From: Pseudolabrys taiwanensis
GTDB lineage: Bacteria; Pseudomonadota; Alphaproteobacteria; Rhizobiales; Xanthobacteraceae
Length of the DNA stretch: 64,000 nucleotides
Direction: 5' to 3'
Assembly (NCBI RefSeq): GCF_003367395.1
Contig: NZ_CP031417.1
Span: forward strand, 3,286,001 to 3,350,000
The position numbers were made by a program, and so were the translations under genes. This document shows, one piece after another, positions 7,934-17,419 of the stretch. How positions within the stretch are numbered: the first letter of the stretch is position 1; each line of letters opens with the position of its first letter. The notes beneath the pieces were generated by a model. It saw only the letters and a list, made by a program, of their open reading frames with translations, had not been told where the DNA came from and did not search any database.

Positions 7934-10272
7934 GCGCGCGCGATGCACACACCAAAGGCTCCGGCCTGACCTGGGTCGGCCGAGCGATGCGGCGCGTGGA
8001 AGACCCGGCGCTGGTGACCGGCCAGGGACGGTTCACCGCCGACCTGCCCGCGGCGCACTGGGTGCGTTTCGTGCGCAGCCCGAATGCCGCCGGCAAGATC
8101 GAAAGCATCAAAGCGCCGGACGGCACGCTGGTGATCACGGCAGGCGACCTGAAGGGCGTGAAGCCGATCACCCCGATGCTGCACAAATTCGCGTACAAGC
8201 CGATCGGCCAGCCGGTCCTGGCGGACGGCGAGGTGCGTTTCGTCGGCGAGCCGGTCGCGGCCGTAGTGGCGGCGAGCGAAGAGGAGGCCGAGGACATCGC
8301 CGACGAAGTCGAGCTCACCATCGGCGACGCAACGCCGCTGATCGATGCGCTGGACGCGCTGAAGGACGGCGCACCGCAGATCCACAAGGAAGCGCCCGGC
8401 AACGTCATCCTCGAAGGCAAGATCAAGACGCCGGAGTTCGACGACGTCTGGAAGACCGCGCACACGATCGTCAAGGTTGATGCCCGCTCGCGCCGGCAGA
8501 ACGCGACGCCGATGGAGCCGCGCGCCGCGCATGCGGCTTACGATGCCGCGACCGGCCGCGTGACGCTCACCTGCACGACGCAGATGCCGCATCTGATGCG
8601 TACCGCGATCGCCGACGTGCTCGGCATGCCGGAATCGGACCTGCGTGTGATCGCGCCCGATGTCGGCGGTGGCTTCGGCCAGAAGATGTCGCTCTCGGCA
8701 GAATTCGTCGTGCTGGTGTGGCTGGCGAAGAAGCTCAAGAGCTCGGTCGCCTGGACCGAGGACCGGCGCGAAAACCTGATCGCGTCCTTTCATTCGCGGG
8801 ATCAGTACCTCGCGCTCGAAGGCGCCTTCGACAAGGACGCAAAGCTCCTCGCGCTGCGATTCGACATCGTGTCGAACATCGGCGCCTATTCGTGCTTCCC
8901 GACCACCTCGGGCGTCGAGCCGCTGATGGCGCTCGCGGAAATGCCAGGGCCATACGACTTCCGGCAATACGACAGCCGCGCCCGCGGCATTATCACCAAC
9001 ACCTGCACCATGGCGCCCTATCGCGGCGTCTCGCGTCCGACCATCACCTTCGCTCTCGAACGGCTGATGGACAAAGCGGCCCGCCGCTTCGGCCTCGACG
9101 CGGTCGATATTCGGCTTCGAAACCTGATCGATAACTTTCCCTACACCTCGGCGGCCGGCCTCAAGTTCGACGAGGGCACCTACAAACAGACTTTGCAGAT
9201 GGCGACGCGGGCGATCGACCTGCCGGCGTTCCGCAAGCGGCAGGCGGAGGCACGCAAGCAGGGCCGCTATCTCGGCATCGGCTTGGCCACCTTCTCCGAG
9301 CGCACCGGCTACGGTAGCCCGGCCTTCGCCGCGCGCGGCATGGGCATCACGCCCGGCTGGGAGATCACGCACATCACCGTCGACCCCTCCGGCTTCATCG
9401 AAGCGCGCATCGGCGCATCACCGCACGGCCAGGGCCTGCGCACGACCTTGGCGCAGATCATCGCCGACGAACTCGGCGTCGACCCCTCCGTGATCAAGGT
9501 CATCCACGGCGACACCGACCGCGCGCCCTACGGCTTTGGCAGCTTCGCCAGCCGCTCGCTGGTCATCTCGGGTGGTGCCACCTTGATCGCGGCGCGCAAA
9601 GTGCGCGCCAAGCTTATCAAGCTCGCCAGTCATCTGCTCGAAGCCGCGCCCGACGACATCGTCCTCGAGCAAGGTCACGCCAAAGTCGCCGGCACCGATC
9701 GCTCGATCGCCATCGGCAAGATCGCGCGCGAGGCCTACACGCAGACGCATCGGTTCGGCGACATCGAGCCCGGCCTGACCGAGACCGGCACCTACGATCC
9801 GCCAGGGACCTTCTCCAATGCCTGCCATGTCGCCATTGTCGACGTCGATATCGAGACCGGCCGCACCACGGTCGAGAAGTTCGTCGTCGCCGAGGATGCC
9901 GGCAAGATCATCAATCCGATGATCGCTGACGGTCAGGTGCACGGCGGCGTGGCGCAAGGCATCGGCAACGCGCTGCTGGAAGAGATCATCTACGACGATC
10001 AGGGCGCGCCGCTGACCGCGACGCTCGCCGACTTCCTGCCGCCGACGGCGCACGAGATCCCGCCGATCGAACTGCACCACATCGAAACGGAATCGACGGA
10101 GTCGATCACCAAGGCCAAGGGGCTCGGCGAAGGCGGCCTGATCGGCGCGCCGGCGGCGGTGATCAACGCCATCAACGACGCGCTCAGCCCCTTCGATGTC
10201 GTCATCGATGAAATGCCCGCAACGCCGCAGCGCGTCCGCGCGGCATTGCGGCAGATGGGAGCGAAAGCATGA
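7930..10272 (+). CDS. Molybdenum hydroxylase molybdopterin-binding large subunit (first copy), CoxL/XdhC family
   Basis: A 780-residue subunit with the Ald_Xan_dh_C domain first (GRFTADLPAAHWVRF) and the molybdopterin domains after. GGGFGQK near residue 244 and APYRGVSRP near 363 contact the cofactor. GLGEGG near 733 carries the catalytic Glu that activates the attacking water. The CO dehydrogenase form-I loop (VAYRCSFR) is absent, so a CO oxidation role is unlikely. The enzyme should hydroxylate a carbon next to a ring nitrogen or an aldehyde. It shares one FAD and one iron-sulfur subunit with a second large subunit downstream. Confidence 0.9.
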   Translation: MSARDAHTKGSGLTWVGRAMRRVEDPALVTGQGRFTADLPAAHWVRFVRSPNAAGKIESIKAPDGTLVITAGDLKGVKPITPMLHKFAYKPIGQPVLADGEVRFVGEPVAAVVAASEEEAEDIADEVELTIGDATPLIDALDALKDGAPQIHKEAPGNVILEGKIKTPEFDDVWKTAHTIVKVDARSRRQNATPMEPRAAHAAYDAATGRVTLTCTTQMPHLMRTAIADVLGMPESDLRVIAPDVGGGFGQKMSLSAEFVVLVWLAKKLKSSVAWTEDRRENLIASFHSRDQYLALEGAFDKDAKLLALRFDIVSNIGAYSCFPTTSGVEPLMALAEMPGPYDFRQYDSRARGIITNTCTMAPYRGVSRPTITFALERLMDKAARRFGLDAVDIRLRNLIDNFPYTSAAGLKFDEGTYKQTLQMATRAIDLPAFRKRQAEARKQGRYLGIGLATFSERTGYGSPAFAARGMGITPGWEITHITVDPSGFIEARIGASPHGQGLRTTLAQIIADELGVDPSVIKVIHGDTDRAPYGFGSFASRSLVISGGATLIAARKVRAKLIKLASHLLEAAPDDIVLEQGHAKVAGTDRSIAIGKIAREAYTQTHRFGDIEPGLTETGTYDPPGTFSNACHVAIVDVDIETGRTTVEKFVVAEDAGKIINPMIADGQVHGGVAQGIGNALLEEIIYDDQGAPLTATLADFLPPTAHEIPPIELHHIETESTESITKAKGLGEGGLIGAPAAVINAINDALSPFDVVIDEMPATPQRVRAALRQMGAKA

Positions 10273-10290
10273 GCGCGTCCCGATTTGAGA

Positions 10291-10386
10291 CGTCGTCCCC
10301 GCGAAGGCGGGGACCCAGTACCCACCGACCTCACGTCACGACAAACGCCGACGTTTGCTGGATGCCCGCTTGCGCGAGCATGACAG
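10291..10386. repeat. Intergenic palindromic repeat, CCCGCG-AAGCGGG type
   Basis: Facing arms GTCGTCCCCGCGAAGGCGGGGA and GCCCGCTTGCGCGAGCATGAC flank a central spacer. It separates the large-subunit and iron-sulfur-subunit genes. Related elements occur near 18.8, 41.6 and 49.6 kb. Confidence 0.7.
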
Positions 10387-10414
10387 CCGTGGGTTTTGCG
10401 ACAGGCTTACTCCA

Positions 10415-10891
10415 ATGACCGACAAAATCGACATCACCCTCAACATCAACGGCCGCGATCACGCGATCAAGGTCGAGCCGCGGCGCACCTTGGCCGATGC
10501 CATCCGCGAGGACTGCGGCCAGACCGGCACGCATATCGGCTGCGAGCACGGCGTCTGCGGCGCCTGCACCGTCATCGTCGACGGCGCGCCGGTGCGCTCG
10601 TGCCTGATGTTCGCCGGCCAGGCTGAAGGCAAGAAGATCCGCACGGTGGAAGGGCTCGCCAAAGGCGAGGAGCTTCATCCGATGCAGCAGGCCTTCATGG
10701 ACCACCACGGCCTGCAATGCGGCTTCTGCACGCCCGGCTTCCTGATGCTCGCGGTCGGCGTGCTCGAGCGCGAACCCGACATCAGCGACGAGGATTTGCT
10801 TGACGTGCTGTCGTCGAACCTGTGTCGCTGCACCGGCTACCAGAACATCATCAAGGCCGTGCGCGCCGCGGCCCAAGAGATGCGTAAGTGA
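10415..10891 (+). CDS. Molybdenum hydroxylase 2x[2Fe-2S] small subunit, CoxS/XdhA-like
   Basis: Two [2Fe-2S] clusters are fully encoded in 158 residues. Cys43, Cys48, Cys51 and Cys63 make the plant-ferredoxin-type cluster. Cys102, Cys105, Cys137 and Cys139 make the helical cluster next to the molybdenum cofactor. The order and spacing are canonical for CoxS. I start at MTDKIDITLN; a longer in-frame extension runs back into the palindromic repeat and is not conserved-looking. The gene lies between two large-subunit genes and may serve both. Confidence 0.93.
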   Translation: MTDKIDITLNINGRDHAIKVEPRRTLADAIREDCGQTGTHIGCEHGVCGACTVIVDGAPVRSCLMFAGQAEGKKIRTVEGLAKGEELHPMQQAFMDHHGLQCGFCTPGFLMLAVGVLEREPDISDEDLLDVLSSNLCRCTGYQNIIKAVRAAAQEMRK

Positions 10892-10908
10892 TGGTTTGGC
10901 CCTTGTCC

Positions 10909-11010
10909 CGTCACCCTGAGGTGCTCGCCGAAGGCGGGCCTCGAAGGGCGACGGCCGGGGCCGTTCATCCTTCGAGGGCTTCGCTTCGCGAAGCCACCTC
11001 AGGATGACGG
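10909..11010. repeat. Intergenic palindromic repeat, CCTGAGG / CCTTCGAGG type
   Basis: The left arm CGTCACCCTGAGGTGCTCGC and the right arm GAAGCCACCTCAGGATGACG are inverted copies separated by CCTTCGAGG-containing sequence. A compact relative occurs near 24.7 kb. It ends 12 bases before the next start codon and so occupies the ribosome-binding region of the second large subunit. Confidence 0.75.
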
Positions 11011-11022
11011 AGAGACTCTGTG

Positions 11023-13284
11023 ATGGGCTCGAATAAATTCATCGGCCGCTCGGTTGCCCGCCGCGAAGACCGGCCGCTGCTCACCGGCAAAGGGCGGTTC
11101 GCCGCCGACGTGTCGTTTCCAGGGCAGTGGACCATGCGCGTGGTGCGCTCGCCGGTCGCACACGGCCGCATCAGGGCCATCGACGCGGCGGCTGCGCTGG
11201 CGATGCCCGGCGTGCACGCAGTGTGGACCTATCCCGATATCGCGCATATTCCGCCTATCGGCTTTCGTCTCACCGGCCTGAAGTCGCTCGAGCCTTACCG
11301 CCAATACGCGTTGGCGAAGGATGTCGTGCGCTATGTCGGCGAACCGGTCGCGGTCGTCTTCGCCGCCGATCAATATGCGGCGGAAGACGCTGCCGACGCG
11401 GTCGAGCTCGATATCGAGCAGCTCGATCCGATCATGAGCGCGACGGTGCCGCCGGGCGTGTTCGAGGGCGAGCGGCTCACCGAACCGGACGTCTTGCGTA
11501 AGTCCTACGGCGATATCGACGCCGCCTTCCGCAACGCGCATGCCGTCGTCGCGCTCGATCTGTCGATCGGCCGCCATAGCGGCGTGATGATGGAGACGCG
11601 CGGCGCCATCGGCCGCTACGACGAAGCGCGCGACGTACTGGAGATGCACGGCGCGGCCAAGGTGCCGCACTGGAACCGCGCCAACCTCGCCACCATGCTG
11701 GGCCGGCCGTTGGATTCGGTGCAGCTCTACGAGGGGCACGTCGGCGGCGGCTTCGGCATCCGCGGCGAGCTCTACCCCGAGGACGTGCTGGTCTGCGCCG
11801 CCGCACTGCACTTCAAGACGCCGATCAAATGGATCGAGGACCGGCGCGAACACCTGATCTCGGCCAACCACTCGCGCCAGCAGACGCACCGCATCCGCGC
11901 CGCCATCGACAAGGACGGCCGCCTCCTCGGCATCGACAACGAGTTCTTCCACGACAACGGCGCTTATATGCGCACGCACGCGGCGACGGTGCCCGATCTC
12001 GCCGCCGCCATGCTGCCGGGGCCGTATCGCGTGCCCGCCTATCGCGCCGTCGGCCATATCCGGCTCACCAACAAGACGCCCTGCGGCACCTATCGCGCGC
12101 CCGGCCGCTACGAATCGACCTTCGTGCGCGAGCGGCTGATGGATGCGATCGCCGAGAGGATCGGCGTCGACAAGGTCGAAATCCGCCGCCGCAATCTCAT
12201 CGCCAAGAGCGCCATGCCCTACACGCTCGGCCTCGACACGCTCGGCACGCACATCGTCTACGACTCCGGCGACTACGCCCTGCTCCTCGACAAGGCGCTG
12301 AAGGCCGCTGGCTGGGATGCGCTACAGGCCGACGCCAAGGCGCGCCGCGCCAAGGGTGAGAGGGTGGGCCTCGGCGTCGCCATGTTCGTCGAGAAGAGCG
12401 GGCTCGGCCCCTTCGACACGGTGCGCGTCACGGTGAAGCCGAACGGCATCGAGGTCGTCACCGGCGTCGCCTCCGTCGGCCAGGGCGTCGAGACGGTGAT
12501 CGCGCAGATCTGCGCGGAAACCTTGGGCGTCGATTACGCGACCGTCGACGTCATCCACGGCCAAACCGACCGCATCGCGCGCGGCATGGGCGCGTTCGCC
12601 TCGCGCGTCACGGTGATGTGCGGCGAGGCCACGCGCCTTGCCGCCAGCAAACTTCGTGAGCAGGCGCTCGAAGCCGCCGCGCCCTTGATGCAGACCGAGC
12701 CGGCCAAGCTCGACATCGTCAACGGCGAGATCGTGCGCACGGACGGCACGGGTCCATCAATGACCTTGGCCGCGCTGGCGCAACAACTGCCGGACGGCCT
12801 GAGCGTCGAAGACACCTTCGAGTCCACGCACATGGTCTATCCTTACGGCGTCCATGTCGCGGCGGTGAAGGTCGACGCCGAAACCGGCGGCGTTACGATC
12901 GAGCGCTATCTGATGGCGTACGACGTCGGCAAAGCCGTCAATCCGAGGCTGGTCGAAGGGCAGATCGTCGGCGGCCTGGCGCAAGGCCTCGGCGGCGCGC
13001 TGTACGAGGAATTCCTCTACGACGAGGCCGGCGAGCCGCTCTCCGTCACCTTCGCGGACTATCTGATGCCGACCGCGCACGAAGTGCCGCAATCCACCGT
13101 GCTGTTGTCGGAGGACGCGCCGAGCCCGCTCAATCCGCTCGGCCTCAAGGGCGCCGGCGAAGGCGGCACCAATCCCGTCGGCGCGGTGATCGCGTCCGCG
13201 ATCGACGACGCGCTCGGCCGCCCCGGCGCCGTGACGCAGTTGCCGATCACGCCCATGCGGCTGAAGGCGATCATCAATCGATAA
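11023..13284 (+). CDS. Molybdenum hydroxylase molybdopterin-binding large subunit (second copy), CoxL/XdhC family
   Basis: A complete 753-residue large subunit, clearly diverged from the first copy. Cofactor and active-site motifs are present: GGGFGIRGE near residue 240, CGTYRAPGRYE near 360 and GAGEGG near 711 with the catalytic Glu. A GGAGAG ribosome-binding site lies nine bases before the ATG; a GTG directly upstream is also possible. This copy is the last gene of the operon and has no dedicated FAD or iron-sulfur partner. Either it shares those of the first copy or the two act as alternative large subunits for successive hydroxylations. Confidence 0.9.
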   Translation: MGSNKFIGRSVARREDRPLLTGKGRFAADVSFPGQWTMRVVRSPVAHGRIRAIDAAAALAMPGVHAVWTYPDIAHIPPIGFRLTGLKSLEPYRQYALAKDVVRYVGEPVAVVFAADQYAAEDAADAVELDIEQLDPIMSATVPPGVFEGERLTEPDVLRKSYGDIDAAFRNAHAVVALDLSIGRHSGVMMETRGAIGRYDEARDVLEMHGAAKVPHWNRANLATMLGRPLDSVQLYEGHVGGGFGIRGELYPEDVLVCAAALHFKTPIKWIEDRREHLISANHSRQQTHRIRAAIDKDGRLLGIDNEFFHDNGAYMRTHAATVPDLAAAMLPGPYRVPAYRAVGHIRLTNKTPCGTYRAPGRYESTFVRERLMDAIAERIGVDKVEIRRRNLIAKSAMPYTLGLDTLGTHIVYDSGDYALLLDKALKAAGWDALQADAKARRAKGERVGLGVAMFVEKSGLGPFDTVRVTVKPNGIEVVTGVASVGQGVETVIAQICAETLGVDYATVDVIHGQTDRIARGMGAFASRVTVMCGEATRLAASKLREQALEAAAPLMQTEPAKLDIVNGEIVRTDGTGPSMTLAALAQQLPDGLSVEDTFESTHMVYPYGVHVAAVKVDAETGGVTIERYLMAYDVGKAVNPRLVEGQIVGGLAQGLGGALYEEFLYDEAGEPLSVTFADYLMPTAHEVPQSTVLLSEDAPSPLNPLGLKGAGEGGTNPVGAVIASAIDDALGRPGAVTQLPITPMRLKAIINR

Positions 13285-13289
13285 CGCAT

Positions 13290-13307
13290 CGTCCGCGAAA
13301 GCGGACG
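13290..13307. terminator. Hairpin between convergent genes, possible terminator
   Basis: CGTCCGC-GAAA-GCGGACG is a perfect 7-bp stem with a GNRA-like tetraloop, just after the operon stop codon and before the convergent MarR gene. No T-tract follows on either strand, so efficient intrinsic termination is uncertain. Confidence 0.4.
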
Positions 13308-13323
13308 GCATAACAGCAGCGAA

Positions 13324-13788
13324 CTAGCCCAGCTTTTTCAGCAGCCGCGCCACCATGCGCTGCTCTTCTGCCGTCAGCGGCGCGAGCGTCACGGCACTGA
13401 TGTCGCCGGCCGATTTCATCGCCTCTTCGGTGACGGCGCGACCGCGATCCGTCAGCGCAACGGCGCGCCGGCGGCGGTCCTTAGGATCGGCCAAGGCGCT
13501 GACGAAACCGCGAACGCCCAACCGATCGACGACGCCTTTGATGGTCGCGGCATCAAGGTAGATGAGGCGGCCGAGATGGTTCTGCGAGCACGGTCCGACC
13601 TCGTGCAGCTTAGCCAGCGCCGCGAACTGCGTCTGGGTCAGACCTTCCACCATGCGGCTGGTGAAGATCGCAGTATGACGCTGCACGGCGATGCGCAACA
13701 AGAAGCCGATCTGCTCGTCGAGCACATAGCGGACGGCCTCGGTCGCCTCCTGCGGGGTCCCCAAGACCTTGAGCTTGTCACGCGGCAT
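13324..13788 (-). CDS. MarR family transcriptional regulator
   Basis: A 154-residue winged-helix protein. The recognition region SQNHLGRLIYLDAATIKGVV and the wing ADPKDRRRRAVALTDRG (D-x-R-x3 motif) are clear, with dimerisation helices at both ends. MarR proteins of this size often repress aromatic-acid catabolic operons and release DNA on binding the substrate or its CoA ester. The gene sits between the molybdenum hydroxylase operon and the Liv importer operon. That placement makes it the best in-window candidate for the regulator of the RTTTG-N4-CAAAY sites. This link is inference. Confidence 0.88.
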   Translation of the reverse strand: MPRDKLKVLGTPQEATEAVRYVLDEQIGFLLRIAVQRHTAIFTSRMVEGLTQTQFAALAKLHEVGPCSQNHLGRLIYLDAATIKGVVDRLGVRGFVSALADPKDRRRRAVALTDRGRAVTEEAMKSAGDISAVTLAPLTAEEQRMVARLLKKLG

Positions 13789-13808
13789 TTTCAGAAATTT
13801 CCCTTTAA

Positions 13809-13824
13809 GCGTGTATTTCCACGC
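13809..13824 (-). promoter_or_regulatory. Inverted repeat upstream of the MarR gene, possible autoregulatory site
   Basis: GCGTG-N6-CACGC lies 21-36 bases before the MarR start codon, where an autorepressor would bind. It does not match the RTTTG-N4-CAAAY element. Only the symmetry and position support it. Confidence 0.25.
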
Positions 13825-13911
13825 CTCGGCAAATCATGACGGGAATCCCCGCGCCGCGAAAGTCCTTTTTTGTCCCGCGCGGGGAAAACGTGAAACCGCC
13901 GCCCATCGCCT

Positions 13912-14634
13912 TTAGACCGTCAGATAAGCTTTTTGCACGTCCTGATCGGCGGCCAGCGCCTCCATCGATCCCTGCCAGTGGATCTGTCCCTTCTCGAGCA
14001 CATACACGCGGTCGGACACCAGCTGCGCGAAATGAATATTCTGCTCGGATAGCAGGATCGACAGGCCCTCCTTCTTCAGTTCGACGATGGTGTTAGCCAT
14101 CTGCTCCACGATCAGCGGCGCGACGCCCTCCGACGGCTCGTCAAGCAGCACCAGGAGCGGGTTCCCCATGAGGGTGCGTGCGACCGTGAGCATCTGTTGC
14201 TCGCCACCGCTCATACGGCCGCCCGGCCGGTTCGGCATCTCGCCGAGATTAGGAAAGAGCGTGAACAGCCGTTCCGGCGTCCAGACCGGGGCCGGCGTGC
14301 CGTCGGGAAATGCGCGCGGCGCCTGGCGGCCGATGTCGAGATTCTCCATCACCGTCAGATCCGCGAAAATGCGACGGTCTTCCGGGGTGAAGCCCAGACC
14401 GCGCCGCGCGATCTCGAACGGACGCTTGCGCGAAATGTCGTCGCCATTGAAGTGCACGGCACCCTGACGATCGACGAGACCCATGATCGCTTTCATGGTC
14501 GTGGTCTTGCCGGCGCCGTTGCGGCCCATCAGTGCCACCACCTCGCCGCGGCCGACCTCGAACGACAGATCGAACAGAATGCGCGCGGCGCCGTACCAGG
14601 CGCTCAGGTTCTCGATGGTGAGCATGGCGGTCAT
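13912..14634 (-). CDS. Branched-chain amino acid-type ABC transporter ATP-binding protein, LivF-like
   Basis: This 240-residue ATPase has Walker A GRNGAGKT (37-44), signature MSGGEQQ, Walker B LLVLLDEPSEGV and switch region LLSEQNIHFA, typical of LivF. Its ATG overlaps the LivG stop (ATGA). A second in-frame ATG three codons later is possible. It is the last gene of a four-gene minus-strand operon (binding protein, fused permease, LivG, LivF). Liv-type systems also import aromatic acids, urea and amides, so the ligand need not be an amino acid. Confidence 0.92.
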   Translation of the reverse strand: MTAMLTIENLSAWYGAARILFDLSFEVGRGEVVALMGRNGAGKTTTMKAIMGLVDRQGAVHFNGDDISRKRPFEIARRGLGFTPEDRRIFADLTVMENLDIGRQAPRAFPDGTPAPVWTPERLFTLFPNLGEMPNRPGGRMSGGEQQMLTVARTLMGNPLLVLLDEPSEGVAPLIVEQMANTIVELKKEGLSILLSEQNIHFAQLVSDRVYVLEKGQIHWQGSMEALAADQDVQKAYLTV

Positions 14635-15395
14635 GGCGCGTGCACCTGAAAAGTCTTGCCCGTGCCGAAATAGACTTCCTTCACCTTGGCATCCTCGCGA
14701 ATGGTCGCTGCGGTGCCGTCGGCGATCAGACGGCCGCGCGCCAACACGATGATGCGATCCGCGTAAGAGAACACGACATCCATCGAGTGCTCGGTGAACA
14801 ACACCGAGATACCCCGTTCCAACACTAGGCGCTTGACCAGCGCGATCAGATCGTTGCGCTCGCGCGGCGCCATGCCGGCCGTCGGCTCATCCATCAACAG
14901 CAGGCGCGGATCGTTGACGAGCGCTATGGCGAGCTCGATACGCTTGACGTCGCCATAAGCAAGCTCGCGGCTCGGCCGATCGGCCGCGTCTTGCATACCG
15001 ACCTGCGCCAAAAGCTCGATCGCGCGTTCCCGGTGCAGCGACGCCGCCGGGCGCCACAAACGATAAGTCTGCTGCGCGTGCGAGATCAGCGCCATCTGCA
15101 CGTTCTCGACCACCGTCATCGAACCGAACGTCGCCGCCACCTGGAACGTACGGCCGACGCCGAGCCGCCAGATCTCGCGCGGTTCGAGGCCGGCGATGTT
15201 CTTGCCCTCGAACAGGATCTCGCCCGAATTTGGCTTGAGCTGACCGTTGATCATGTTGAAGCAGGTCGACTTGCCTGCGCCGTTCGGGCCGATCAGCGCC
15301 AGGAACTCCCCCTTGCCGATCTCGAACGACACCTCGTTGACAGCATGCACGCCGCCGAAGGTCTTGCTGAGCGAGCGAATGGCAAGAACGCTCAT
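14631..15395 (-). CDS. Branched-chain amino acid-type ABC transporter ATP-binding protein, LivG-like
   Basis: A 254-residue ATPase with Walker [10 protein letters not shown] (36-44), a signature in the variant form LAYGDVKR in place of LSYGxQR, Walker [12 protein letters not shown] and H-loop TEHSMD. The C-terminal tail is that of LivG. The start codon overlaps the permease stop by ATGA. A longer upstream frame runs into the permease gene and is not real. It works with LivF as the asymmetric ATPase pair of the importer. Confidence 0.92.
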   Translation of the reverse strand: MSVLAIRSLSKTFGGVHAVNEVSFEIGKGEFLALIGPNGAGKSTCFNMINGQLKPNSGEILFEGKNIAGLEPREIWRLGVGRTFQVAATFGSMTVVENVQMALISHAQQTYRLWRPAASLHRERAIELLAQVGMQDAADRPSRELAYGDVKRIELAIALVNDPRLLLMDEPTAGMAPRERNDLIALVKRLVLERGISVLFTEHSMDVVFSYADRIIVLARGRLIADGTAATIREDAKVKEVYFGTGKTFQVHAP

Positions 15396-17275
15396 GATGA
15401 ACGCCTCTTGCTGACAAGGGCATTGATGGCGCCGACGATGCCTTGCGGAAAGGCGAGCACGAGCACCAGGATGATGCCGCCGAGCAACGCGCGCCAATAC
15501 TCGGTCTGGCGCATTACGGTGTCCTGCAACATCGCAAAAACCGAGGCGCCGACGATCGGTCCGGTCAGGGTCTGGATGCCGCCGAGCAGCACCATCACCA
15601 AGCCGTCGATGGAGCGGCCAACATGGATGGTTTCGGGTGAGATCGAGCCTTTGGCGAAGGCAAACAGGCCACCGGCGATGCCGCAGATGCAGCCCGCAAC
15701 GGCAAAGCCGAGCCAATGGACGCGCTTCACGTCGATGCCGATGGCTTCGGCGCGGAGCGGCGAGTCGCGGCCCGCGCGCATCGCATAGCCGAAGGGCGCG
15801 AACAGGAAGCGCCGCAACAGCAGAATCGCGATCACCGCCAACGCCAGCGTGAGCAGGAAGAAGACCCACGCCTGATCGAAGGGCGGTTTCGGCCAGACGC
15901 CGATGACACCGTTGGAGCCACCGGTGAGGGCTTCCCATTGGAAGACGGCGGCCCAGACGATCTGGGCGAAGGCGAGCGTCAGCATGGCGAGGTAGACGCC
16001 CGAGAGGCGCACCGCGAACCAGCCGAACAGCAACGCGCCGACGAGGGCAACGACAGGGGCGGCGACCAACGCGACGCCCATCGGTGCCGCGAACCATTTC
16101 ACCAGCAGCGCCGCGCCGTAGGCGCCCAAGCCGAAATAGGCGGCGTGGCCGAACGAATGCATGCCGCCCGGCCCCATGATGAAGTGGAGCGACGTTGCGA
16201 AAATAATGGCGATCAGCACGTCGATGGCCAACACGACGATATAAGGCGAGCCCTGCGCCAGGAACGGCAGACACAACAGCAGCACCAGAATCACGGCCCC
16301 GAGCACCTTGAGCATCGGCGTCGCCGGCCGGATCGGATCCTCCGGCTCGGCGATGGAGCGCACCGGCCCTTGTGGCCTGCCGAGCAGCCCGTAAGGCCGC
16401 ACGATCAGCACGATCGCCATCACGAGGAATTCGGCAACGAGCGTGAACTTGGAGAAGTTCACGGTGACGAAACCGAAATCGACGACACCGAGGCCGATAC
16501 ACAGCGCCTTCACCTCGGCGATGATGACGGCGGCGAGATACGCACCCGTGATCGAACCCATGCCGCCGACCACGACCACGACGAAGGCGTCGCCGATGGC
16601 GACCAAGTCGGTCGCGAGATTGGCAGGCTCGCGCGCGACCTGCAGCGCGCCGCCGAGCCCAGCGAGCGCCGCGCCGAGCGCGAACACGGAGGTGAACAGG
16701 ATCGCCTGATTGACGCCGAGCGCGCCGACCATCTCGCGGTCCTGCGTCGCCGCCCGGATCAAACGGCCGAAGCGCGTCTTCGCCAGCGCGAAGTGCAGGA
16801 TGATCAGCACCGCCGGCCCGACGAAGATCAAAAAGAGGTCGTAGCTCGGCAGCCGCCGGCCGAATATCTCGATCGCGTTGCGCAAGCCCGGCGCGCGCGG
16901 ACCAAGCAGGTCTTCCGGACCCCAGATATAGAGCGCCGCGTCGTTGAAGACGAGCACCAGCGCGAACGTGGCGAGGAGCTGAAACAGTTCGGGCGCGCGA
17001 TAGATCCGCCGCAGCAGCAGGATCTCGATCAGCGCCCCCAGCACCGCGATGATGACGGCGGTGAGAACGATGCCGCCCCAGAAGCCGACGGCACCACCGA
17101 TCTTGGTCACCAGCGAATAGGCGACATAGGTCCCGAGCATATACAGGGACCCGTGCGCGATATTGATGATGCGGGTGACGCCGAAGATCAGCGACAAGCC
17201 GACCGCGACAAAAAACAGGCCGGACGCGCTGGAGAGGCCGTTGAGCGCCTGGAAGAGGAGAGCGTTGAGGGTCAT
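15392..17275 (-). CDS. Fused LivH-LivM permease of a branched-chain amino acid-type ABC transporter
   Basis: The 627-residue length equals two permeases. Residues 1-300 match LivH ([20 protein letters not shown], later [10 protein letters not shown]). After a proline-rich linker near 310-320, residues 325-627 match LivM ([20 protein letters not shown] and [13 protein letters not shown]). About 16-18 hydrophobic spans are visible. In most Liv systems the two are separate genes; the fusion fixes a 1:1 heterodimer. The frame is continuous with no stop or obvious sequencing join, and it overlaps livG by ATGA. Confidence 0.92.
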   Translation of the reverse strand: MTLNALLFQALNGLSSASGLFFVAVGLSLIFGVTRIINIAHGSLYMLGTYVAYSLVTKIGGAVGFWGGIVLTAVIIAVLGALIEILLLRRIYRAPELFQLLATFALVLVFNDAALYIWGPEDLLGPRAPGLRNAIEIFGRRLPSYDLFLIFVGPAVLIILHFALAKTRFGRLIRAATQDREMVGALGVNQAILFTSVFALGAALAGLGGALQVAREPANLATDLVAIGDAFVVVVVGGMGSITGAYLAAVIIAEVKALCIGLGVVDFGFVTVNFSKFTLVAEFLVMAIVLIVRPYGLLGRPQGPVRSIAEPEDPIRPATPMLKVLGAVILVLLLCLPFLAQGSPYIVVLAIDVLIAIIFATSLHFIMGPGGMHSFGHAAYFGLGAYGAALLVKWFAAPMGVALVAAPVVALVGALLFGWFAVRLSGVYLAMLTLAFAQIVWAAVFQWEALTGGSNGVIGVWPKPPFDQAWVFFLLTLALAVIAILLLRRFLFAPFGYAMRAGRDSPLRAEAIGIDVKRVHWLGFAVAGCICGIAGGLFAFAKGSISPETIHVGRSIDGLVMVLLGGIQTLTGPIVGASVFAMLQDTVMRQTEYWRALLGGIILVLVLAFPQGIVGAINALVSKRRSS

Positions 17276-17289
17276 TGTTCGGTTCTTAT

Positions 17290-17410
17290 CCCTCCCCCTC
17301 TTCGGGGAGGGTGGTCGGCGACGCCGACCGGGTGGGGATTTTCAAGTTAAGAGGATGCCCCACCCGGCTGCTCGCTTTGCTCGCAGCCACCCTCCCCTTT
17401 CAGGGGAGGG
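17290..17410. repeat. Intergenic CTCTCCCC-type palindromic repeat
   Basis: Outer arms CCCTCCCCCTCTTCGGGGAGGG and CCACCCTCCCCTTTCAGGGG pair, with GGTCGGCGACGCCGACC and CACCCGGCTGCTCGC blocks inside. It sits between the binding-protein and permease genes of the Liv operon and could reduce read-through or stabilise the upstream message. Confidence 0.75.
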
Positions 17411-17419
17411 ATCAGAAAA

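Noticed and set aside
7930..10891. Aerobic CO dehydrogenase (coxMSL)
   Set aside because: The form-I active-site loop VAYRCSFR is missing; the large subunit has APYRGVSRP. A general molybdenum hydroxylase is the safer call.
15716..17350. Long plus-strand frame of 544 codons opposite the LivH-LivM gene
   Set aside because: It is rich in Arg, Asp, His and Gln without domains, mirrors a strongly supported membrane protein on the other strand, and is typical of antisense frames in GC-rich DNA.
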